From positions 2,835,001 through 2,899,000 of the forward strand of contig NZ_CP045302.1 of NCBI RefSeq assembly GCF_009363155.1: a stretch of DNA of 64,000 nucleotides. Reading direction: 5' to 3'. A program made the translations under genes and the position numbers. Positions 17,403 to 28,441 of this stretch are shown in pieces; within the stretch, counting starts at the first letter, position 1; every line of letters begins with the position of its first letter. Origin of the DNA: Azotobacter salinestris. GTDB lineage: Bacteria; Pseudomonadota; Gammaproteobacteria; Pseudomonadales; Pseudomonadaceae. The notes beneath the pieces were generated by a model. That model saw only the letters and a program-made list of their open reading frames with translations, did not search any database and was not told where the DNA came from.

Positions 17403-18251
17403 ATGGATATCGATCTTGCCCGTACCTTCCTGGAAATCGTGCGTGGCGGCAGCCTCGTCGCCGCTGCCGAGCGCCTGCATCTCACCCAGACCGCGGTCAC
17501 CGCGCGCGTCCACAACCTGGAGAGCCAGCTGGGCTGCCGGCTGTTCGTGCGCAACCGTGCCGGTGCGCGGCTGACCGCCGACGGCGAGCGCTTCGTCGGC
17601 TACGCCAGCCAGTTGGTGCAGACCTGGGAGGCGGCCCGCCGCGACCTGCCGCTGCCGGAGGGTTATGACAACCTGCTGACCCTGGGGGCGGATGTCAGCC
17701 TGTCCAGCCCGCTGCTGCTGGCCTGGGTGCAGCGCCTGCGCCAGGCGATCCCCTCCCATGCGCTGCGCAGCGAGGTGGGCGCGGGCGATCTGCTGCAGGA
17801 GCGCCTCGATCTCGGCGTGCTCGACGCCGCCCTGGTCTACCAGCCGGAGTACTGGCCGGGCCTGCAGGTGGAGCAGTTGCTCGAGGAGAAGCTGATCCAG
17901 GTCGCCCTGCAGGCCAATCCCGAGCCCTACATCTACGTCGACTGGGGGAAGGCGTTCCGCCGGCAGCACGATGCGGCGCTGCCGGAGCTGGCCAGGGCGC
18001 CCCTGTATTTCAGCCTCGGTCCGCTGGCCCTGCAGTACCTGTTGCAGGAGGGCGGGCGCGGCTACTTCCGTAGCCGGGTGGTGCAGCGCTATCTGGACGA
18101 GGGTCTGCTGCGGCGCGTGGAGAAGGCGCCGGAATTCGCCTATCCGGTCTACCTCGTCTACTCGCGGGCCAAGGATTCGCCCATCCTGCAGCAGGCCCTG
18201 GCACTGCTGCGCGAGGTGGCCGCCGGGCAGACCGACTGGTCGCGGCGCTGA
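17403..18251 (+). CDS. LysR-family transcriptional regulator (HdfR-like)
   Basis: A 282-aa LysR-type regulator. Residues 1-60 form the winged helix-turn-helix (LARTFLEIVRGGSLVAAAERLHLTQTAVTARVHNLE region), and the rest is the substrate-binding domain. The DNA-binding part with LFVRNRAGARLTADGERFVGYA resembles HdfR, a LysR protein linked to flagellar control in enterics, but that does not fix the target here. Start at ATGGATATCGATC; an upstream extension of the frame crosses the parS-like palindrome and has no ribosome site, so it was rejected. It stands alone between the epimerase row and a transporter, on the same strand as both. Effector and targets unknown; control of alginate or cyst functions would be speculation. 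Confidence 0.88.
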   Translation: MDIDLARTFLEIVRGGSLVAAAERLHLTQTAVTARVHNLESQLGCRLFVRNRAGARLTADGERFVGYASQLVQTWEAARRDLPLPEGYDNLLTLGADVSLSSPLLLAWVQRLRQAIPSHALRSEVGAGDLLQERLDLGVLDAALVYQPEYWPGLQVEQLLEEKLIQVALQANPEPYIYVDWGKAFRRQHDAALPELARAPLYFSLGPLALQYLLQEGGRGYFRSRVVQRYLDEGLLRRVEKAPEFAYPVYLVYSRAKDSPILQQALALLREVAAGQTDWSRR

Positions 18252-18310
18252 GAGGCGGATTAGAGGCTTTCCGGTGATAAAATGTACCAGTTGGTTAGTT
18301 CTGTTCGATT

Positions 18311-18348
18311 ATCGACCAGAAGCCCGGCTGGTCGATTGACGCTTTTTT
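18311..18348 (+). terminator. Possible terminator in the 526-bp gap after the LysR gene
   Basis: ATCGACCAG (18311-18319) pairs with CTGGTCGAT (18328-18336), and a run of six T lies at 18343-18348. The 6-nt gap before the T-run weakens the terminator reading; the repeat could be an operator. Nearby is ACCAGTTGGT (about 18284). The rest of 18252-18777 shows no convincing gene. Confidence 0.4.
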
Positions 18349-18777
18349 GAGCACTGGCCAAGATGGTCGCCAGGTTGCAGGCACGCCTGCCGGGCAACCG
18401 GAGCCCGTTATAACAACTTCAAGATCGGTAGACGCTCATGTGCATACTTCCACCCCGCCAAGCCTGCGTGCTTTCCCATCCCTCCCGTGCGGGTGCTTCT
18501 CGCCTGCGGCCTGCGCAGTCGGCCCTCGTCCGCCTGCGCCATCCGGTCTAGACACGGCCGGCTTTCCGCTGAACCCGTTGCGCTGAACCGGCGCCATTAA
18601 CCGCAACCAGTAACAGGGGCATTCCCGCCAGTCGGCAGGAGGGCCCGCCACACGCCCGAAAAGGGACGTTCCACTTCGGCGGCGTTACTGGGGCACGAAA
18701 GAGGCCCGACCGGACTGTTGCATCTCCGGTCCTCGAACGGATGGCTACTGAAAATGTTCACTTCGCAAGGTACTTCC

Positions 18778-20097
18778 ATGGCCGTACCCACGACCGCCGA
18801 ATCCCCTGCCGCGGCCCACGCGTCGGTCGGCAGCAAGGTCCGCGCCGCCCTGGCCGTCGGCAAGGTGCGCTGGGGCATGTTGGCCCTGGTGTTCTTCGCC
18901 ACCACCCTGAACTACATCGACCGCGCCGCGCTGGGCGTGATGCAGCCGATCCTGGCCAAGGAGATGAGCTGGTCCACCATGGACTACGCCAACATCAACT
19001 TCTGGTTCCAGGTCGGCTACGCCGTCGGCTTCCTGCTGCAGGGCCGCTTCATCGACAAGGTCGGCGTCAAGCGCGCCTTCTTCCTCGCCGTGCTGCTGTG
19101 GAGCCTGGCCACCGGCGCCCACGGTCTGGCGACCTCGACGGTCGGCTTCATGATCTGCCGCTTCATCCTCGGCCTGACCGAGGCGGCCAACTATCCGGCC
19201 TGCGTGAAGACCACCCGCCTGTGGTTCCCGGCCGGCGAGCGTGCGCTGGCCACCGGCATCTTCAACGCCGGCACCAACGTCGGCGCCATGGTCACCCCGG
19301 CGCTGCTGCCGCTGATCCTCAGCGTCTGGGGCTGGCAGGCAGCCTTCATCGGCATGGGGCTGCTGGGCCTGGTCTGGCTGGTGTTCTGGGCCCTCAACTA
19401 CTACAACCCCGAGGAGCATCCGCGGGTCAGGCAGAGCGAGCTGGAGTACATCAGCAAGGAAGCCGAACCCGAGCCGGTCAAGGTGCCGTTCTCGCGCATC
19501 CTGCGCATGCGCGGCACCTGGGCCTTCGCCGTGGCCTACATGATCACCGCGCCGGTGTTCTGGTTCTACCTGTACTGGCTGCCGCCGTTCCTCAACCAGC
19601 AGTACAACCTGGGCATCAGCGTGACCCAGATGGGCATTCCGCTCATGCTGATCTGGCTGACCGCCGACTTCGGCAGCATCGGCGGCGGCATCCTCTCGTC
19701 CTTCCTGATCGGCCGCGGGATGCAGCCGATCCGCGCGCGCCTGGTATCGATGCTGATCTTCGCCACCTGCATCTGCTCGGTGATCTTCGCCGCCAACGCC
19801 AGCGGCCTGTGGGGCGCGGTGCTGGCCATCTCCCTGGCGGTCGGCGCGCACCAGGCCTGGACCGCCAACATCTGGAGCCTGGTGATGGACTACACGCCCA
19901 AGCACCTGATCAGCACCGTGTTCGGCTTCGGCGGCATGTGCGCGGCGATCGGCGGCATGTTCATGACCCAGATCGTCGGCTACGTGCTGACCGCCACCGA
20001 CAACAACTACGCCGTGCTGTTCGTCATCATCCCGAGCATGTACTTCCTGGCGCTGACCTGGATGTACTTCATGGCGCCGCGCAGGATCGAAGGCTGA
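18778..20097 (+). CDS. MFS transporter, hexuronate/anion:cation symporter type
   Basis: A 439-aa major facilitator with about 12 membrane segments. Strong family marks are TTLNYIDRAALGVMQPIL in the first helix, RFIDKVGVKRAFF between helices 2 and 3 and LGLTEAANYPACVK in helix 4. These are typical of the anion:cation symporter family (ExuT, GudP, DgoT types) that imports sugar acids with protons. Given the neighbouring epimerases, a uronate or alginate-breakdown product is an attractive substrate, but this is inference and no lyase or uronate catabolic gene is next to it. Starts at 18778 and 18754 are both possible; I chose 18778 because AAGG lies about 9 nt upstream. A good intrinsic terminator follows. 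Confidence 0.88.
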   Translation: MAVPTTAESPAAAHASVGSKVRAALAVGKVRWGMLALVFFATTLNYIDRAALGVMQPILAKEMSWSTMDYANINFWFQVGYAVGFLLQGRFIDKVGVKRAFFLAVLLWSLATGAHGLATSTVGFMICRFILGLTEAANYPACVKTTRLWFPAGERALATGIFNAGTNVGAMVTPALLPLILSVWGWQAAFIGMGLLGLVWLVFWALNYYNPEEHPRVRQSELEYISKEAEPEPVKVPFSRILRMRGTWAFAVAYMITAPVFWFYLYWLPPFLNQQYNLGISVTQMGIPLMLIWLTADFGSIGGGILSSFLIGRGMQPIRARLVSMLIFATCICSVIFAANASGLWGAVLAISLAVGAHQAWTANIWSLVMDYTPKHLISTVFGFGGMCAAIGGMFMTQIVGYVLTATDNNYAVLFVIIPSMYFLALTWMYFMAPRRIEG

Positions 20098-20117
20098 AAG
20101 CCATTCGCCACGCAGAA

Positions 20118-20146
20118 GAAGGGGGCCGTTCGGCCCCCTTCGCTTT
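20118..20146 (+). terminator. Intrinsic terminator of the MFS gene
   Basis: GAAGGGGGCC pairs perfectly with GGCCCCCTTC (loop GTTC) and is followed by GCTTTTC. It sits between convergent genes. Confidence 0.88.
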
Positions 20147-20162
20147 TCTGGAGAATGCCGGC

Positions 20163-20984
20163 TCAGGACGGCCGCTTCTGCGCGCCGCTGCCGCCGCGCA
20201 GGTAGGCCAGCCAGTACATGCCGCCGACCAGCAGGGTGCCGCCGACCAGGTTGCCGGCGGTCACCGCGAGCAGGTTGCCGGCCACGCCGGCGAGCGGCAG
20301 CGCGCCCTGGCCGTCGAGCACCAGCCCGTACGGCAGGAAGAACCAGTTGGCGATCGAGTGCTCGAAGCCGAGGGCGACGAAGGCGGTGATCGGAAAGAGG
20401 ATGGCGAGGATCTTGTCGGTCACGCTGCGCCCGGCCATCGCCAGCCAGGTCGCCAGGCAGACCAGGGCGTTGCACAGGACGCCGCGGGCGAAGGCCGCAC
20501 CCAGGGTCAGCTCGGCCTTGGCGCGGGCGATCTTCAGCGTTGTCTCGCCGACCGCACCGTCGTTCAGGCCGGCGCTGCCCGCCCAGACCACCAGCAGCAC
20601 GGTGCCCAGGCAGCCGACCACGTTGCCCAGGTAGACCAGCAGCCAGTTGCGCAGCACCTCGCGGCCGCCGATCAGCCGGCTGGCCCAGGCCATCGCCAGC
20701 AGGTTGTTGCCGGTGAACAGCTCGGCGCCGCCGATCACCACCAGCACCAGTCCCAGGCAGAAGCTCAGGCCGCCGAGCAGCCGGGTCGGGCCGAAGCCCA
20801 GCTCGCTGCCGGTGAGCACCACGGTGTAGAGGAAGGCGGCCAGGGAGATGAAGGCGCCGGCGAGCACGGCGAGCACCAGCAGGGTGGGGGTGTCGACGCG
20901 GGCCTTGGCGACGCCCATGTCTTCGATCCGCCGGGCGATCTGCGCCGGCTGGCAGCTGTCGCCGAGAAAGGGTTGTTGAGTCAT
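20163..20984 (-). CDS. Formate/nitrite transporter family channel (FocA/NirC type)
   Basis: A 273-aa membrane protein of the FNT family, pentameric channels for small monovalent anions such as formate and nitrite. Visible marks are ELFTGNNLLAMAWASRLI, NWLLVYLGNVVGCLGTV and ALVCLATWLAMAGRSVTDKI followed by FVALGFEHSIANWFFLP, which is the FNT signature order. Six membrane segments are expected. It is the last gene of a - strand series behind two flavohemoproteins and an HPP protein, a context that favours nitrite (NirC-like) over formate, though the sequence alone does not decide. Start at MTQQPF; no clear ribosome site is seen, and a 24-residue N-terminal extension is possible but lacks family support. 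Confidence 0.87.
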   Translation of the reverse strand: MTQQPFLGDSCQPAQIARRIEDMGVAKARVDTPTLLVLAVLAGAFISLAAFLYTVVLTGSELGFGPTRLLGGLSFCLGLVLVVIGGAELFTGNNLLAMAWASRLIGGREVLRNWLLVYLGNVVGCLGTVLLVVWAGSAGLNDGAVGETTLKIARAKAELTLGAAFARGVLCNALVCLATWLAMAGRSVTDKILAILFPITAFVALGFEHSIANWFFLPYGLVLDGQGALPLAGVAGNLLAVTAGNLVGGTLLVGGMYWLAYLRGGSGAQKRPS

Positions 20985-21074
20985 GGAAAGAGTCCGCTGC
21001 ACCGACCGGGCGTCGGCAAAGGGGCACTCTAGAGGGCAGGGCTCGGCCCTGTCCACCGGCGCCCCGGCGCCGGG

Positions 21075-22373
<1,299 letters not shown>

Positions 22374-22400
22374 TCAACGCGGCTGGGCCCGGCGTCCGCC

Positions 22401-23528
22401 TCAGGCCGGCAGCTGCTGCAGCCAGAGCCGGTACAGCGCGGCGATCAGGTCGGTCTGGGTGACCAGGCCGACCAGGCGCGCGCCGTCGTTCACCACCGGC
22501 AGGCAATGCAGGCCCTGCTCGGAGAGCGGCAGCACCAGCTCGGCCAGGTGGGTGTCCTGACGCACCAGGATCGGCGGCGCGCTCATGACCGCGCCGATGC
22601 CGGTCTGGCCGGAGCGCCCGAAGGCCGGCCAGGGGCGCCCGGGGCGGGCGCGCTTGAGCAGGTCGCTGCGGCTGACGATGCCGAGCAGGCGCTGGGAGGC
22701 GCCGTCGATCACCGGCAGCTGCTGCAGGCGGTGCTCGCGCAGGAGGCTCCAGGCCTCCTCGAGGGAGGTGTCCGGGGTGGCCCAGCGCAGGTCGCGGGAC
22801 ATGATGTCCGCCGCGACGACCTGGCCCAGGCTGTGGCGGAAACCGTGCCGCTCCAGCAGGCGGACCAGCCGCTCCAGGTCCTCGCGGGTGATGTCGAGGT
22901 ATTCGCCGAAATCCTCCAGGGCGGCGTCGAGGGCCGCGCGGCGCGGCTCGAGGCGCTCCGTGGGCAGCGGGTCGCGGGTCTGGTGAATGTTCTCCCGGGG
23001 CGGCTCGTGGCGCGGCGGGCGGGTCAGGCGGTTGAAGCCGCGCGCCAGGCCGAGCAGCATCAGCGAGTTGAAGGCGACCGGCAGCAGAATGGCCGGGCCG
23101 TGGGACGCCAGCTCCGGCCAGTTGAAGATGACCGCCAGGGCCAGGGCGCAGCTCGGCGGGTGCAGACAGCGCAGGGCGAACATGCCGGCCAGCGCCAGGG
23201 CGGCGCCGAGCCCGGCGGCCGGGACCGTGGCCAGTTCGCTCGAGCCCAGCAGGATGCCGATCGACGCGCACAGCAGGTTGCCGGCGAGCACCGACCAGGG
23301 GCGGGCGAAGGGGCTGGAGGCAGCGGCGAGCAGCAGCACCGAACTCGCGGCGAGCGGCGGCGCCAGGTGCAGGACGAGATCGGGATCGAACAGCCAGAGA
23401 TCGCCGGCGAGGGTCAGCGCCACGACCAGGCAGATGCCGGCCGCGCTGCGCAGCCATTCCTGCGGTGCGGCGAGCGGCAGGGCGGGCAGCAGGGTTTTCA
23501 GCCAGGGCGTGGAGGTCTTGTCGGGCAT
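22401..23528 (-). CDS. HPP-domain membrane protein with paired CBS domains
   Basis: About 375 aa. The N-terminal half has four to five membrane segments of the HPP family, including the eponymous motif in FALRCLHPPSCALALAVIF. The C-terminal half has two CBS domains (VVAADIMSRDLRWATPDTSLEEA; VMSAPPILVRQDTHLAELVLPL), which usually bind adenine nucleotides and gate the linked protein. HPP proteins of cyanobacteria and plastids have been reported as nitrite transporters. Its position between two flavohemoproteins and a FocA/NirC channel fits nitrite or NO handling; this is inferred from neighbours. First ATG used (23528); a TTG at 23588 would add 20 residues. No good ribosome site was seen for either. 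Confidence 0.85.
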   Translation of the reverse strand: MPDKTSTPWLKTLLPALPLAAPQEWLRSAAGICLVVALTLAGDLWLFDPDLVLHLAPPLAASSVLLLAAASSPFARPWSVLAGNLLCASIGILLGSSELATVPAAGLGAALALAGMFALRCLHPPSCALALAVIFNWPELASHGPAILLPVAFNSLMLLGLARGFNRLTRPPRHEPPRENIHQTRDPLPTERLEPRRAALDAALEDFGEYLDITREDLERLVRLLERHGFRHSLGQVVAADIMSRDLRWATPDTSLEEAWSLLREHRLQQLPVIDGASQRLLGIVSRSDLLKRARPGRPWPAFGRSGQTGIGAVMSAPPILVRQDTHLAELVLPLSEQGLHCLPVVNDGARLVGLVTQTDLIAALYRLWLQQLPA

Positions 23529-23662
23529 GCGGCAGCGCGTGTCGGAGCAGGGCAGGGGCGCTGCATTGTCGAAGCCGGAATCGCTCAAGACAAATGCATA
23601 ATTTTGCTGGTTTGCGGCAATTTTCTTGCAGTAAGTGGGGCGATTTGCCAGTTTGACGCCCG

Positions 23663-23708
23663 GCGCAGCCCCCGGGCCGCCCGTTCGGTGCGGCCCGGGT
23701 CGCTGCGC
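23663..23708 (-). terminator. Long GC-rich hairpin downstream of the second flavohemoprotein gene
   Basis: Two stacked stems, GCGCAGC/GCTGCGC (outer) and CCGGGCCGC/GCGGCCCGG (inner), lie 10 nt beyond the stop at 23719. It is probably a terminator or attenuator between this gene and the HPP gene. Confidence 0.55.
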
Positions 23709-23718
23709 GGGCGACGGA

Positions 23719-24900
23719 TCAGCCCTCCAGCACCTGTGCCGGGCCGAAGAACTCGTAGTGGCACTGCTCCTGCGGCACGCCGAGCTCGCTCAGCTGGCGC
23801 TTCACCTGGGCCATGAAGGCCTGCGGACCGAGGAAATAGGCCTCAAGGTCGCGCTCTTCCGGCAGCCAGGCGGCCAGGCGCTGGGCATCCAGCCGGCCAC
23901 TGGCGTCGGCGTGGTCCTCGGCGCGCGGCGCGCTGTAGCAGAAGAACGGCTTGAGCTGCGGGTGCTGCCCGGCCAGCGCCTCGACCTGCTGGCGGAAGGC
24001 CTGCACGCCGCCGTGCCGTGCGCAGTGGATGAAGCGGACCGGCCGGCCGCTGGGCAGCGCCGCCTCCAGCATGGCCAGCAGCGGGGTGACGCCGACGCCG
24101 GCGCCGATCAGCACCAGCGGCTTGTCCGAGGCATCCAGGACGAACTCGCCGGCCGGCGGGAACAGCACGAGGCGGTCGCCTTCGCCCACCTGGTCGTGCA
24201 GGTGGCGGGAGACCCGGCCTTCGGCGTGGCGCTTGACGCTGATGCGGTATTCCTCGCCGTTCGACGCCGCCGACAGCGAGTAGTTGCGGCGCACCTCCTC
24301 GCCGTCGAGCACCAGGCGCAGGCCGATGTACTGGCCGGGCTGGAAGGGCGGCAGCGCGCCGCCGTCCTCCGGGCGCAGGTGGAAGGAGACGATCTCCTCG
24401 CTCTCCACCACCCGGCGCGCCACGCGGAACGCCCGTCCCCCGCGCCAGCCGCCCGGGGCCGCGGCCGTGGCGGCGTAGGCGGCCTCCTCGGCGCCGATCA
24501 GCAGCTCGGCGAGCATTCCGTAGGCCGCGCCCCAGGCGTCGAGCACCGCGTCGGTAGCGATCTCCTCGCCGAGCACCTCGCGGATGGCGCGCAGCAGGCA
24601 GGTGCCGACGATCGGGTAGTGTTCCGGCAGCACCTGCAGCGCCACGTGCTTGTTGACGATCTGCGCCACCAGCGGGCCGAGCGCTTCCAGGCGGTCGATG
24701 TGCCGGGCGTACATCAGCACCGCGTTGGCCAGCGCCCGCGGCTGCTCGCCGCTGGCCTGGTGGGCCTGGTTGAACAGCGGGCGCACCTCCGGGTACTCGG
24801 TGAGCATGATGCCGTAGAAGTGCCGGGTCAGGGCTTCGCCGCCGGTTTCCAGCAGCGGGATGGTGGCCTTGACGATGGCGCGTTGTTGCTCGGTCAGCAT
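23719..24900 (-). CDS. hmp: Flavohemoprotein, nitric oxide dioxygenase (copy 2)
   Basis: A 393-aa flavohemoprotein with globin (1 to about 140; [22 protein letters not shown] includes the heme-pocket histidine), FAD (RRNYSLSAASNGEEYRISVKRH) and NAD modules (GAGVGVTPLLAMLE; YFLGPQAFM). It performs NO dioxygenation like copy 1 but is clearly diverged from it. Start MLTEQQRAIVK is standard for Hmp. It is divergently arranged with norR; the gap carries a sigma-54 type promoter pointing here and two NorR-type sites, so NO-induced expression by NorR is likely. It heads a - strand series through the HPP gene and hmp copy 1 to the FNT channel; a long hairpin after its stop suggests it may also be transcribed alone. 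Confidence 0.94.
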   Translation of the reverse strand: MLTEQQRAIVKATIPLLETGGEALTRHFYGIMLTEYPEVRPLFNQAHQASGEQPRALANAVLMYARHIDRLEALGPLVAQIVNKHVALQVLPEHYPIVGTCLLRAIREVLGEEIATDAVLDAWGAAYGMLAELLIGAEEAAYAATAAAPGGWRGGRAFRVARRVVESEEIVSFHLRPEDGGALPPFQPGQYIGLRLVLDGEEVRRNYSLSAASNGEEYRISVKRHAEGRVSRHLHDQVGEGDRLVLFPPAGEFVLDASDKPLVLIGAGVGVTPLLAMLEAALPSGRPVRFIHCARHGGVQAFRQQVEALAGQHPQLKPFFCYSAPRAEDHADASGRLDAQRLAAWLPEERDLEAYFLGPQAFMAQVKRQLSELGVPQEQCHYEFFGPAQVLEG

Positions 24901-24991
24901 GGGCGACTCCTGTAGCGTGCAATGGGCGCGGCCGCTCGGCCGCGAGGGTTGTGCAATCATCTTCAGGTTTCGTGCCAGGTGCGCAGGCCCC

Positions 24992-25005
24992 GCAAATGGC
25001 CGGCC
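24992..25005 (-). promoter_or_regulatory. Candidate sigma-54 promoter for hmp copy 2
   Basis: On the - strand the sequence reads GGCCGGCCATTTGC, a GG and a GC separated by 10 nt as in -24/-12 promoters, about 80 nt before the start codon. An overlapping GG-N10-GC also exists on the + strand (25000s), so the direction is supported mainly by the NorR sites. Confidence 0.5.
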
Positions 25006-25019
25006 TGTTGCCCCTTGCT

Positions 25020-25055
25020 GTCCTTTCGACTACGGTAGTCCGCAGTCGATATGAC
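25020..25055. promoter_or_regulatory. Candidate NorR binding sites
   Basis: GTCCTTTCGAC (25020-25030) and GTCGATATGAC (25045-25055) both fit GT-N7-AC, the NorR core, with centres 25 nt apart. ACTACGGTAGT, a perfect short palindrome, lies between them. They sit between norR and the sigma-54 element that points to hmp. Confidence 0.55.
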
Positions 25056-25069
25056 ACAGTGTTATCCAG

Positions 25070-26614
<1,545 letters not shown>

Positions 26615-26643
26615 GACGTAGAGGGGGGAGGGCGCGTAAAGAC

Positions 26644-26691
26644 AGCGCCCGACGCCCGCCACCGTGGGGATCGGTGGGGACGCCGGGCGCT
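26644..26691. terminator. Hairpin between convergent norR and grx5
   Basis: Outer arms AGCGCCCGACG (26644-26654) and CGCCGGGCGCT (26681-26691) pair with one mismatch, and inner arms CCACCG/CGGTGG add 6 bp. It probably serves both genes. Confidence 0.6.
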
Positions 26692-26700
26692 GAGAACGGG

Positions 26701-27030
26701 TCAGGCCTGGGCGGTGGCCTTTTCCAGCAGCTCCTTCAGGCTGCCGTCGGCTTCCATCTCGAGGATGATATCGCAGCCGCCGATCAGCTCGCCGTTGACG
26801 AACAGCTGGGGAAAGGTGGGCCACTGGAAGAGCTTCGGCAGCTTCTCGCGGATGTGCGGGGCGGTCAGCACGTTGACGTAGGCGAAGGGCTTGCCGATCT
26901 TGCTGAGGGCGCCGACGGCCGCGCGGGAAAAGCCGCATTCCGGCGCCGCGGGGGTGCCTTTCATGTAGAGGATCACCGGGTTCTCGGCGATCTGCTTGCG
27001 AATGCGTGCTTCAGTGTCCAGTACTTGCAT
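26701..27030 (-). CDS. grx5: Monothiol glutaredoxin Grx5 of the nif cluster
   Basis: 109 aa with the CGFS active site in APECGFSRAAVGAL, the mark of monothiol glutaredoxins, and the glutathione-binding WPTFPQLFVNGELIGGCDI. CGFS glutaredoxins carry and transfer [2Fe-2S] clusters. This copy ends the nifB-fdxN-nifO-nifQ-rhdN-grx5 series and starts 9 nt after the rhodanese stop, so a role in nitrogenase Fe-S supply is likely. Full length, no oddity. Confidence 0.95.
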   Translation of the reverse strand: MQVLDTEARIRKQIAENPVILYMKGTPAAPECGFSRAAVGALSKIGKPFAYVNVLTAPHIREKLPKLFQWPTFPQLFVNGELIGGCDIILEMEADGSLKELLEKATAQA

Positions 27031-27039
27031 GGTTCTCTC

Positions 27040-27402
27040 CTATCCCAGCAGGGCTGCGGCTTGCCGCGCGCGGAGGGCGCGCGTCTTGGCCGCTTGCTGC
27101 GGCCTGGCCTTCCAGGCGGCATAGCCACCTTCCAGGCTGTAGCAGTTGATGAAGCCGAATTCGGCGAACAGGTGTGCCATGTCCGGGCTGGAGGCGCCAT
27201 CGGCACAGCAGAAGATCAGGTGCACCTGCTTCGGGGTGACCTTCAGCAGGGTGCGCAGATTCAGGTCGTTGAGATGGATGGCGCGCGGATCGTGGCCCTG
27301 GCAATAGGCGCGGGCGTCGCGGGTGTCCAGCAGCATGACGCTGTCCTGGCCGGCCAGCAGGGCTTCGGCCTGCTCGGCGGCGATACGGGCGAATCGAGTC
27401 AT
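27040..27402 (-). CDS. rhdN: Rhodanese-like protein RhdN
   Basis: A 120-aa single-domain rhodanese: LLDTRDARAYCQGHDPRAIHLN, the active-site strand HLIFCCADGASS and NCYSLEGGYAAWKA. The canonical loop is C-x-x-G-x-R-S; here the cysteine (Cys66) and glycine are present but the arginine is replaced by serine, so sulfur-transfer activity with thiosulfate may be altered. Its ATG overlaps the nifQ stop in an ATGA arrangement, so translation is coupled. By context it probably delivers sulfur for nitrogenase clusters. Confidence 0.9.
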   Translation of the reverse strand: MTRFARIAAEQAEALLAGQDSVMLLDTRDARAYCQGHDPRAIHLNDLNLRTLLKVTPKQVHLIFCCADGASSPDMAHLFAEFGFINCYSLEGGYAAWKARPQQAAKTRALRARQAAALLG

Positions 27403-27986
27403 ACTTCTGCTCCAAAACAGTCGTGATGAGAAGGGCACTGCGCGCAGCTGGGGGCGCGGCAGACGTAGCCGCCGTCCTGCTCGCACAGCTGCTTGTAGAG
27501 AAATTTCTTCCAGCGCATGTTGTTCACGTTGCGCTCGGCGAGGCTGGGGAAATTGTGCGTCAGCAGGGTCCTCAGGCTCTCGCGGGTCTCGAGCCCCAGG
27601 TCGCGCCACAGGTGGTCGCCGCCGAGGCAGGCGGCGGCGACGATGCTCGCCATCCAGGCCTCCTCCGGGGCGTCGCCGCAGCGGCTGCCCAGCAGCAGGT
27701 TGCGCAGCTCCTCCCATTCGTCGCGGCGCATCTCCAGCAGGTCTTCGCGCAGCTCGCTGCATTCGTGGGCCAGCGAGCCCAGGCTGGCGCTGGTCTGGTC
27801 GGCCAGCGCGGGAAAATGGGTCCGGATCAGCTCGGCGTAGCTCTGCTCGTCGAGGCCCAGATGAAACGGCAGGCAGCTCAGTCCGCTGCGCTGCGACTGA
27901 ACGATGCGCTCCAGCCAGAGACGGTTGGCTTCTTCATGGCGCACGGCTTGCGGGGCGGCCTCCTGACGGGCCACGGCATCGCTCAT
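27399..27986 (-). CDS. nifQ: NifQ, molybdenum donor for FeMo-cofactor
   Basis: A 195-aa NifQ. The C-terminal cysteine motif C-x4-C-x2-C-x5-C (CRAPSCAQCPSHHDC) is present; it holds the Mo-Fe-S cluster that passes molybdenum to the NifEN/NifH cofactor assembly site. The conserved RWKKFLYKQLCEQDG precedes it. Start MSDAVARQ overlaps the nifO stop by one base (TAATG-type junction) and the stop overlaps the rhdN start. Nearby mod genes supply the molybdate. Confidence 0.96.
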   Translation of the reverse strand: MSDAVARQEAAPQAVRHEEANRLWLERIVQSQRSGLSCLPFHLGLDEQSYAELIRTHFPALADQTSASLGSLAHECSELREDLLEMRRDEWEELRNLLLGSRCGDAPEEAWMASIVAAACLGGDHLWRDLGLETRESLRTLLTHNFPSLAERNVNNMRWKKFLYKQLCEQDGGYVCRAPSCAQCPSHHDCFGAEV

Positions 27987-28429
27987 TACTGGCTCCCTGC
28001 CGCCAGGCAGCCGATCGAATTCTGGCCGACCGCGCACTTCTCCAGGTCGTTGTCGGCGTCGGGCAGGTCGTTCTTGGCGGGCAGGTGGGTGCACAGCTTG
28101 ACCAGATCGAAGCCGGCCATGTACTGCGCACCGTAGCGGATCAGCGGGCGACGGATCAGGGCCGGGTGGGCCAGCATCAGCTCGAGCGCCTGGCTGGCGC
28201 TCAGCTGCGTGGGGTCCAGCTCGCCGTACTTGATCGCCGGCGCCGAGCGGTTGAACCACTCGGCCACCGGCCGATCGCCGAAGAAGGGCCGCAGGCGCTC
28301 GGGCGTCCAAGGCTCGCTGAGCAGGTTGCGGACCTCCAGCTGCAGGCCAGCCGAACGCAGCAGTTGTCTCTGCAGGCGGTTGGTGGCACAGCCGGGTTTC
28401 TCGTAGAAGACGATGCTGGTGCTGGTCAT
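27986..28429 (-). CDS. nifO: NifO, ArsC/Spx-like nif protein
   Basis: A 147-aa thioredoxin-fold protein of the ArsC/Spx family, with SIVFYEKPGCATNRLQ at the N-terminus; the single cysteine of KPGCATN corresponds to the ArsC-family active-site position. The C-terminus (EKCAVGQNSIGCLAAG) holds a second cysteine pair. NifO in A. vinelandii is reported to affect the split of molybdenum between nitrogenase and nitrate reductase. Lies between fdxN and nifQ with tight spacing. Confidence 0.92.
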   Translation of the reverse strand: MTSTSIVFYEKPGCATNRLQRQLLRSAGLQLEVRNLLSEPWTPERLRPFFGDRPVAEWFNRSAPAIKYGELDPTQLSASQALELMLAHPALIRRPLIRYGAQYMAGFDLVKLCTHLPAKNDLPDADNDLEKCAVGQNSIGCLAAGSQ

Positions 28430-28441
28430 GGCTTGCTCTCC

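Noticed and set aside
18284-18336. Hexuronate (UxuR/ExuR-type) operators before the MFS gene
   Set aside because: ACCAGTTGGT and ATCGACCAG/CTGGTCGAT are palindromic, but their half-sites are oriented opposite to the known TTGGT...ACCAA form.
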